This document shows positions 1 through 8,300 of a stretch of DNA of 18,083 nucleotides, piece after piece (within the stretch, counting starts at the first letter, position 1; each line of letters opens with the position of its first letter). Where the stretch lies: positions 1 to 18,083 of the forward strand of contig JBBDIT010000056.1 of NCBI GenBank assembly GCA_040880285.1. The letters are read 5' to 3'. The stretch comes from JANQJA01 sp040880285 (GTDB lineage: Bacteria > Pseudomonadota > Gammaproteobacteria > Pseudomonadales > Azotimanducaceae). The translations under genes were made by a program, and so were the position numbers. Below the pieces are notes generated by a model. The model was not told the origin of the DNA, did no database searches, and saw nothing but the letters and a program-made list of their open reading frames with translations.

Positions 1-995
1 CGGGTACTGCAGACCCTGCAACCAATAACGAGGTCAATTTCTCCATTGGCGATCTGGTGTACCTGAACGACGGTGCCAATTGTGAGATCACCAATATTAA
101 TCTCGATCAGACGATCGGCGCTTTGACGTTGGATGAGTTGGTGCTGGGTTGTGATGCGACCGTGGATAGTGGCACGATCGCAATTGATCTGGTCGGTGAG
201 CGCAAGCAGTTCCAGATTACCGCGACGGCAACTGAACTGCCCAGCAATGGTTCCGACACCCACGAGAATGTGTTCTACCAGGCCAGTATCGTGAGTACCG
301 GTGATAGCAACGAATATTGTACCGGTGCAGACGGCCAGTCGCCTTGTACAACTGACTTCACCGACGTTGACGACTTTGACCTCAGCACCAGTATGACGGT
401 TGCCGTGGTCGGGCCAGCACTCACGGTGATCAAATACCAGTCGGATGGTGGGGCAGGTGGTGCCGATAGTGGCTGTGAAGTGGTTGGTCACACCTATAAT
501 GCAATTACTGATTTTGTCGGTGACACGTCCGGCGGGGACTGTCAAATCCTGGATGTACCGTCCGGTACTAGCATGACCTACCTGATTGAAGTCGCCAACG
601 CGACTGGCAAGACGGACGCAAGTGCGGGAGCGCCGGCTGCCTGTTTTGATGAAGCGAGCCCCACCAATAACCAGACCGATAACAGTTGTGCGGGCAATGC
701 GGATCAAGTCATTGTGACCGATGCGATCTCCGAGTTTCTGGTGTTGGATACGACCAGTGTCGTGCTGGATTTGACCTGCGATGGTGACGGGGCCGATACC
801 GGTGAGGCGAACTCAAGCGCGGGTGAGACACTGGCGCAAAATGACGGCAAGCTCTGGGATAATAGCGGCGTTTTGACAGTGTATGCGGACGGTCCGGGTA
901 ATGATGTCGGTAATGATAGCTCTGCCACGCCGGTAGGTGGCACAGTCTCTCCGAATACCCAGACCTGTATCGCCTTTTTGGCAGAGGTGATCTAA
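1..995 (+). CDS. DUF11-like repeat surface protein, C-terminal part (5' truncated)
   Basis: The reading frame is open from base 3, so this is the C-terminal 330 or so residues of a longer protein; the GTG at 57 is only an internal in-frame codon. The sequence is acidic, Thr/Ser/Asp/Asn-rich and beta-strand-like, as in extracytoplasmic repeat proteins. The last part, from about base 420 (LTVIKYQSD) through the stretch SGTSMTYLIEVAN to a terminal AFLAEVI, matches the general pattern of DUF11 (conserved repeat) domains, which form Ig-like folds in surface proteins. The visible part holds ten cysteines, often one per strand-loop, which suggests disulfides and hence export. The next gene begins 27 bases after the stop and also encodes a DUF11-ending exported protein, so the two probably share a transcript. 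No sorting signal, membrane anchor or catalytic motif is visible at the C-terminus. Function is unknown beyond a structural or adhesive surface role. Confidence 0.75.
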   Translation, partial: GTADPATNNEVNFSIGDLVYLNDGANCEITNINLDQTIGALTLDELVLGCDATVDSGTIAIDLVGERKQFQITATATELPSNGSDTHENVFYQASIVSTGDSNEYCTGADGQSPCTTDFTDVDDFDLSTSMTVAVVGPALTVIKYQSDGGAGGADSGCEVVGHTYNAITDFVGDTSGGDCQILDVPSGTSMTYLIEVANATGKTDASAGAPAACFDEASPTNNQTDNSCAGNADQVIVTDAISEFLVLDTTSVVLDLTCDGDGADTGEANSSAGETLAQNDGKLWDNSGVLTVYADGPGNDVGNDSSATPVGGTVSPNTQTCIAFLAEVI

Positions 996-1022
996 AACGC
1001 TACACCCTGGTTGGTCGAGTCA

Positions 1023-2282
1023 ATGACACGCGTTCCCGTAACACTGACGCTGGTAGCTGCATTTGGACTGATATTGAGTTTGTTCAGTTGGAATGCCCCT
1101 GCCGCCACCTCAGCTGACGCCACTATCTTCAACCAGGCCAAACTGACCTACTCAGGTGGTACGGCCACGGTCGGCGTTTCTGTCAAGGTAGCGCTGGTGG
1201 GTGCAACGCCGACGTTATCGAGCCCGTCAGACGACAGTGTGACCGCCGGCGATGTGGTGGAAATCCTGTATACGGTGACCAGTAACGCCAACGGCCTCGA
1301 CAATTACGACCTGTCCACGACGCAAAGCAGTCTCGCCAACAATACCGGTACGTTGCAAGACGCGGGTATCGTATTTCTGCAGGGAGACACAGGTACAACC
1401 CAGATTACCAATCTTGATCTCGGCGCCGCCATTACTGCCAATTCGAACCTGGTCGCCAACCAGATCTCGATCCCTGCCGGCGCCGAGGTGAACCTGGCCA
1501 ATGAGAGGTATATCAATATCGACGGAATCGGCATCTACAAGATTGATACCGCCGCCAACAATGGCATAGAGCCGGGTACGGTGGCGTCCATCGGCAACGA
1601 TGGTGTCGAAACCCACACCTATGTGAATCTTTTGACCACCACCGACTTGCCGGGCGATCCGCTGGTAACCGGTGGTGATTTTGCGCCAGGCGCCGTTGCC
1701 GGTGGTATCCAGGTCGGCGAGGTCAGGCAATTCCGGGTCGAGGTGACGGGTGGGACCTTTACCGGCGATTCGACGCAAGGCACCCATACCATCACGACCA
1801 TTGCGGATCCTGATACAGGCTCGGCAGCCAATGCCGAGGATGAGGTGGCGATTGAAGTCACCGCTGCCACCGTCTTCCTGACCAAGGATATTGCGCTGGT
1901 GACCGGCGCCGACGGGTCAGGGAACGGTGGCACGGTGGGGGCTTACACCACGACTTCATTCGATGTCTCGACTGGCGATGTGCTCTCCTACCGAATAACC
2001 GTAGGGCCAGCTGCGGGCCAACCGGCCATTACAGGCGCATCGATTGATGATGCGGCACCGGCCTTTACCAGCTATGTAACTGACTCCCTTTTCCTGAATG
2101 GCGTACAGGTCAGCGTTGTAAACGGTACCGACGGTGGAATCTTTCCTCTCGATGGTGGCTTTGCAGTCAACAGCAAGGACAGCGGAATCAATGATGGCTC
2201 GGGTAATGACGGTACCGGTGAAGCCGGCGTTATCGATGCCGGTGCTTCCGCACAAATTATTTTCCGGGTCATCGTAGACTAG
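1023..2282 (+). CDS. Secreted DUF11-domain surface protein
   Basis: Encodes about 419 residues from the ATG at 1023. An in-frame TTG at 1011 would add only VES-type residues before the signal peptide and is less likely. Residues 1-30 form a signal peptide: Arg3, a hydrophobic core (TLTLVAAFGLILSLFSW) and a cleavage region around NAPAA/TSADA. The mature protein is Gly/Thr/Asp/Asn-rich, very low in Lys and has no cysteine, unlike the preceding gene product. Residues from about 285 to the end (FLTKDIALVTG to IIFRVIVD) resemble a DUF11 domain. The mature N-terminus resembles that of the next, giant protein. It lies 27 bp after the previous stop and 24 bp before the next start, consistent with a three-gene operon. 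There is no catalytic motif or C-terminal anchor, so retention at the cell surface would need a partner; the downstream giant protein is the natural candidate, by inference only. Confidence 0.8.
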   Translation: MTRVPVTLTLVAAFGLILSLFSWNAPAATSADATIFNQAKLTYSGGTATVGVSVKVALVGATPTLSSPSDDSVTAGDVVEILYTVTSNANGLDNYDLSTTQSSLANNTGTLQDAGIVFLQGDTGTTQITNLDLGAAITANSNLVANQISIPAGAEVNLANERYINIDGIGIYKIDTAANNGIEPGTVASIGNDGVETHTYVNLLTTTDLPGDPLVTGGDFAPGAVAGGIQVGEVRQFRVEVTGGTFTGDSTQGTHTITTIADPDTGSAANAEDEVAIEVTAATVFLTKDIALVTGADGSGNGGTVGAYTTTSFDVSTGDVLSYRITVGPAAGQPAITGASIDDAAPAFTSYVTDSLFLNGVQVSVVNGTDGGIFPLDGGFAVNSKDSGINDGSGNDGTGEAGVIDAGASAQIIFRVIVD

Positions 2283-2306
2283 GTCTGGAACGAGGCTGAT
2301 GATTAC

Positions 2307-5300
2307 ATGTGGCCAACGCAAAGCGGAGCAGCAGCACAGTTAGGCACGTTCCTGGCTCTCTTCAGCCTGGTGTTTGTCCCGTCCCTGATGCCCATGGCTG
2401 TGCACGCGGCGACCAGTGATGTCTTTATCGACAACACGGTTACCTTTACTCACACGGGCGGGTTGCAGCAGGCATTTGTTCGCGTTACGCGAGTGGCGGC
2501 AAGCGCGGACGGAATCACGCTTGATGCTGCGGATCCTGACCTGGCCTATCCAGAGAATGCGCCAGGTATCGACATCGGCACACTGGTTGTCACCGGTCTG
2601 ACGGCGCCGATTACTTTCACCTTGAGCGATCCCCGGTTCGAGGTCATTGGCGACGTCCTTAAATTAAAAGATGACGTCCGGTTTGACTATGAAACCGGGC
2701 CGGCGATTTCCCTTAACGTCACCGCCACCTCCGGCAGTGAAACACTTGAGGTGGTAATTGAACTCACCGTAACCGATGTCAACGAGGCCCCGACGCGGGC
2801 GCTGATCGACAACAACTATGTGCCCGCGGGTCAATCGGGCCACATCATTGGCAAGCTTTCCACACTGGATGAAGACGCGGGCGATACCCATACCTACGAA
2901 ACCCTGGGGGACGACCGTTTTGTTATCGGCGATGACGATTACCTGTATCTGGCGCCGGACGTTGCGCTGGCTGGCGATGAAGATGTTGAACTGACGATCA
3001 TAACGACTGATTCAGGTGGTCTTACGACTCGTCTTGTCACGGTGATTACTACCAATCCGGCGAACAAGGTGGTGTCGCCCAGCGCTTCATCAGTTTCACT
3101 GTTAGCGCCTCACGCCGAAGATAGTGCCGATGATAGTGCCGATGAAATCACCGTTGAGCCGGCCGCCTGTGAACCCCCGAGTGGATTCGAATCTTTGAGC
3201 CGGGCGCTCACATTCCAACCGCCGAACCTGCCGGGAACCGTAAAAATAGGGCAGGTAGGCGCTTATGCCATTGGTGACCCGGTGTTTATCGTGGTGGAAG
3301 ACGCCGACCAGGACTTGCATCCGTTGCTGCGGGACACGGTTGAGGTGATTGTCACTGTGAGTGGCACGAACGACCATGAAACCGTGTTACTGACGGAGAC
3401 TGACGGGTCCACCGGCCGTTTTGTGGGTTACCTTTTTACCACGTCCCAGCTGAGCACAGTTAACGATTGTATCTTGACGGTGCAGTCAAGGTCGCAGCTG
3501 ACAGCAACCTACACAGACCCAACCGATGGCGAAGACGTGTCACTACTGTCGGCAGATATTGCTCCAGTGGGTATTGTATTTGACGATGCCACCGGCGCGC
3601 CGCTGGACGGCGTCATCGTCACGCTGATCGATGCGGATTCCGGGACGCCAGCTGATGTGCGCGGCGACGGGCCGGACTATGCACTGTTTCCTTCGGCGGT
3701 GAAGTCGGGAGAAGCCTCCAGGGATCAGTTTGGCAACCGCTATGAAGTCGGCGCAGGCGAGTACCGGTTCCCGGCGATACCAGCTGGTAATTATCGCCTG
3801 GAAATCTTTAACACGGCTGGCAAGCGTCTATCGGTAAAATCTGATGATGAGCTGCAAGCCCTGGATGAAGCAGCCGGTCGCGCCCTGGTGCGAACCTCCG
3901 AGGGAAATTACACCCTAACGGCTGCTTCAAGGGGCGAAGTTTTTTCAGTACCGCAAGGCTCGCTGCCTCGCATCGATATCCCGATTGAAACCATGACAAG
4001 AAGCGGGCCTTCAAGTGCATCGTCAATCGAATTTCTCCAGTACAGTCGCGACCCGGCCGTGGGTTCGTCTGTGAATGTGCAACAGACCCAGTGTGTAGCG
4101 GATCAGACCCGCCAGGTGTCGGAACTGGATGATTCGACGATTCCCGTTCCCGGCATTGTTAACCTGATAGCGACCCGCGTGATCAAGGTGGGCCAGCCGG
4201 TGTTTGTTCGGGTCACTGACGCTGACCAGAACCAGGACCCGGATGTCCGTGAACGCATTACGATACAACTGGATGTCGCTGCAAGTGGTGACCGTGAATA
4301 CCTGGACCTGACCGAAACTGAACCGGATAGCGGCGTGTTCGTTGGCTACATCCAATCGACGGAGGGTGAGAGCGTTACCGCCAGTTGCGTGCTGGGTGTG
4401 GTGAAAGACCAACCGATTGTGACCACCTATACGGATGCCTATGACAATAGTGATACAGCGCAATCCATGGTCCTGGTTGACCCTTTCGGCGTGGTGTTTG
4501 ATACCAGTGACGGTTCGCCCATAGATGGGGTGACCATTACCCTGATTGATCTTGCCACCGGGCAGCCGGCGGAAGTATTTGGTGACGGGCCCGCCTTCGC
4601 TGCTTATCCCAACCGGCTGGTCACCGGCGGCAGTGTCACCGATGCTGCCGGGGTCGAGTATGATTTTCCGCCCGGGGAATACCGGTTTCCGTTTGTTGCC
4701 GCCGGATTCTATCGCCTGGAGGTGACGGATATACCCGAAGGTTACCTGTTCCCGTCAACCGCGACTGAGGCGAGCCTTCAGCTATTGCCCGGCGCGCCTT
4801 ATGAGGTGGTCGAAGGATCACGTGGTGATGAATTTGAAGTCCCGGTGGGTCCGGCACTCAAAGTCGATATTCCAATTGATCCGGTGAATGCAGCGTTGTT
4901 CCTGCGCAAGTCCGCCAGCCGGTCGACGGCAGCCATCGGCGAATTTGTCCAGTACAAGGTTGCCGTAGAAACCATAGAAGGTGCGGGGCCAGGCAATATC
5001 ATTATCGAGGATATCTTGCCGGTCGGCTTTCGTTATCAGAAGGGCTCGCTGAAACAAAATGGCATTACCGCCGCCGATCCACTGATTGGGCCGAAAGGCA
5101 GGCGGCTTGAAATTGCCGTGCCGGATCTGGACACAGCCGGGTTGCTTGAGATCTCCTATGTCGCTGAGATCACGGCTGGCACACCCACCGGCATGGCGCG
5201 AAACCGGGCAACGGCATCGGGTCAGCGCGTCAAGCAGGCCAATGTTGCCGAGGCCAGTGTGTTGGTGACAGAAGACCTGCTGCGTGACAAGAGCATTCTG

Positions 5301-8300
5301 ATGGGCAGGGTCCTCTTCGGGCAATGTGATGCGCGGGACGGGCAGGGCCTGGGCCAGGTCAGGCTCTACATGGAAGACGGTACCAGTGTGATTACCGACA
5401 GTGACGGTAGCTGGCACATTGAGGGTGTAGATCCCGGTACCCATGTCATTCAGCTGGACATTGCGTCACTGCCGGAGCGATACCAGTTACTGGAGTGCGA
5501 GGGTTTGCCGCGGTCCGCAGGCCGATCCTATTCCCGCTTCATTGACGTCAAGGGTGGCACCTTGTGGCGTTCCAATTTCCATGTCACCGATGCGCCGCCA
5601 CCTGAGTCTGCGGTTCGCCTCAAACAATCCGTGCACGGTAATCAGGCCGCGGGCGTCACGGTGAACCTGGCGGTCAGCCACGAGCACAGCGTTAACCTGG
5701 ACAAGCTCGACCTCTTTTATCGGGTTCCCGCAGGCTGGCAACTGGAACCGGATACCATCCGCCTGAACGGCAATCCGGCCAGGGCAGAAAGCACGATGAT
5801 CGGCCTGCGCTTTCCGCTGGAGCCAGACGCGGATCACCAACTGACTTTTGATCTCACTGCCGACGTTAAGGACGAGGTAGTGTCAACGGGTGACGTTTCA
5901 AATACCGGGGTCGTGAGACGGACCATCCAGCCAGGCTTCGCGGTAAGAAGCGCGGTACTTCGAGCAGAGGATGTGGCGGAGATCGAAGCGATTGCCCGCT
6001 CGTTCAAGGATTCCGGGGTCAGTTCGCTCAGGGTATTGGGTCATTCAGACAATGTCCCCATCGCCAGGGAAAACCGGCATGAATACCAGGACAACTATGC
6101 ACTATCGAGCGCGCGAGCCGAAAGTGTGGCGGCTATCTTCCGTCGAATACTTGACGTCGATAGCGCGCGGGTCGAGGCGCTGGGTATTGGACCGGACGTA
6201 CCACTTGCATCCAATGCAACGGAGCAAGGCAGGCAATTAAATCGCCGGGTCGATGTGATTGGGGAGTTACCGGTCAGGGAATTACCTGTCAGGGAGTTCC
6301 ATGAGGCAGCGGTAGTTGCTGCGCCAAAGTCATCGCCCGTACCTCGCAAAATTCTACCCGATCCAGTCATCAGTTCTGCTCGCATCATTCTGGGTTCGGC
6401 AGCCACGCCGAAGGTGGTGATGCCCACCAATGAAATTGATGTCAGGCCATCATTGCAGGTGCCCTCAATGATCGTAACGAATGAAACCGTTGCGGTGGCA
6501 AAAGGCTCCTGGGACCAGGTCGCTGGTGAGCAAAAGGATAAAGCCGTCAAGGATGAGCCTTTGGGTATCCTGTCGTATTCTGATGGGACGGTGCTGTCCA
6601 CCAACATCCATTCTATCCGGGTGAAGCTCAATGCCGATTATTTACCGCGTTTGTATGTGGACGGTGAGGAAGTCTCCCGTGACCAGATCGGATTTACCAC
6701 GCATCTGGATGACGGGACCACGATCTATAGCTATATCGGCGTCAATGTCGGCAATACCGCTGGTGCCCGCGCCTTGAGGCTGGAAGGCGTGGATAAGTAT
6801 CGCAACGTTCAGTACGAGGATGAAATTGTGCTGTATCGTGCCGGCGAGCTATCGCGCATACGGTTTGTGAGTTCCGGTGACAATGTCGCCGATGGCAGCA
6901 CACCAGTCACTGTCAGGTTGCAGTTGCTGGATCCGGCCGGGCGCGTGATTCGATCCAGTGTGGACCTTAACCTTGTCAGCGGTGACCTGGGGCCGTTTCG
7001 GGCCGAGTCGCAAAAGCGTGACCTTATCATCAATGAAAGGCTCACCCTCTCTGCCGACGGCGTATTACCGTTCGCGCCGGTAAGCCGCGCCGGCATCTAC
7101 CGTATGCGGGTCAGCTACAATGAAGTGGTGGAAGAATTCGAGGTGCTGGTCAAGCCGGAAGTACGTGAATGGATACTGGTGGGTCTCGGTGAGATGACCC
7201 TTGGCACCAACAAGTTGTCCGGTGACATGCAGGCCCTCTCCGCCAACGACATCGCCGAGGACTATTACCAGGATGGCCGAGTCGCATTTTTTGCCAGAGG
7301 CACCGTCAAAGGCGAGTATCTACTCACCATGGCCTATGACAGCGACAAGCGCGACGAAGACCTGTTCGGAACCATTAATCCGGGGCGTTACTACACCTTG
7401 TACGGTGACGCTTCCAGCCGGTCCGACGATGCGCCCAGCAGCGAAAAGCTTTATGTAAGAGTCGAGCGTGACAGTTTCAGTGCGCTTGCCGGTGATTTCT
7501 CAAGCCAGCTTTCCGCTACCGAGTTGGCAAAATACAATCGCAGCCTGACCGGACTCTATAGCGAGTACTATTCGGATCGGCTGAACTATGTGATGTTCGC
7601 ATCCCGTACCACCCAGGCATTTGTCCGTGACGACCTGCGTGGCGAGGGTACGTCCGGCATTTACAACCTGAGCCGTGACCGGATACTCGAGAATTCAGAA
7701 AATATTTCGATCGAAGTGCGGGATCGACTCAAAAACGAGCGTATTGTGTCTCGCAGGCAGTTGTCGCGGGGTCTCGATTACACCATCGATTACGGTAATG
7801 GTGAGGTCATTTTCAAATCGCCCGTATTCAGCCAGGACGAGGATTTCAATCCGCAGTTTATCGTTGCCGAATACGAGGTCGACGTTGAAGGTGATGAACA
7901 GACTAACTTTGGCGGTCGCTTCGCAGTCGCCCTGGCACAAGGCAAAGCGGAACTTGGCGCGACCATGGTAGAAGAGCGAACCGAGGGCCGGGAAGCGCAA
8001 TTACGCGGAATTGATGCCACCTGGCGATTCGATGACGGCAGTAAGCTCCGGGCCGAGTATGCACGCAGTAACGCAAGGGACGCGGCCGCTGATGTCAGCG
8101 GGGACGCCTACCTGATCGAATACGAGCGGGTCGGCGAGCGCCTGGATGTTGACATTTATATTCGTGATTATGACGCCGACTTCGGCATAGGCCAGCAGAG
8201 TGATGTCGAGACTGGTATTCGCCGTATTGGTACGGATTTAACCTGGCGTATCGATGAGTCAACTGAGATCACCGGACAAGTTTATCGGCAGACCAATGTG

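Noticed and set aside
1011..1022. TTG start for the second surface gene
   Set aside because: It adds an acidic residue before the signal peptide and has no better ribosome binding site than ATG 1023.
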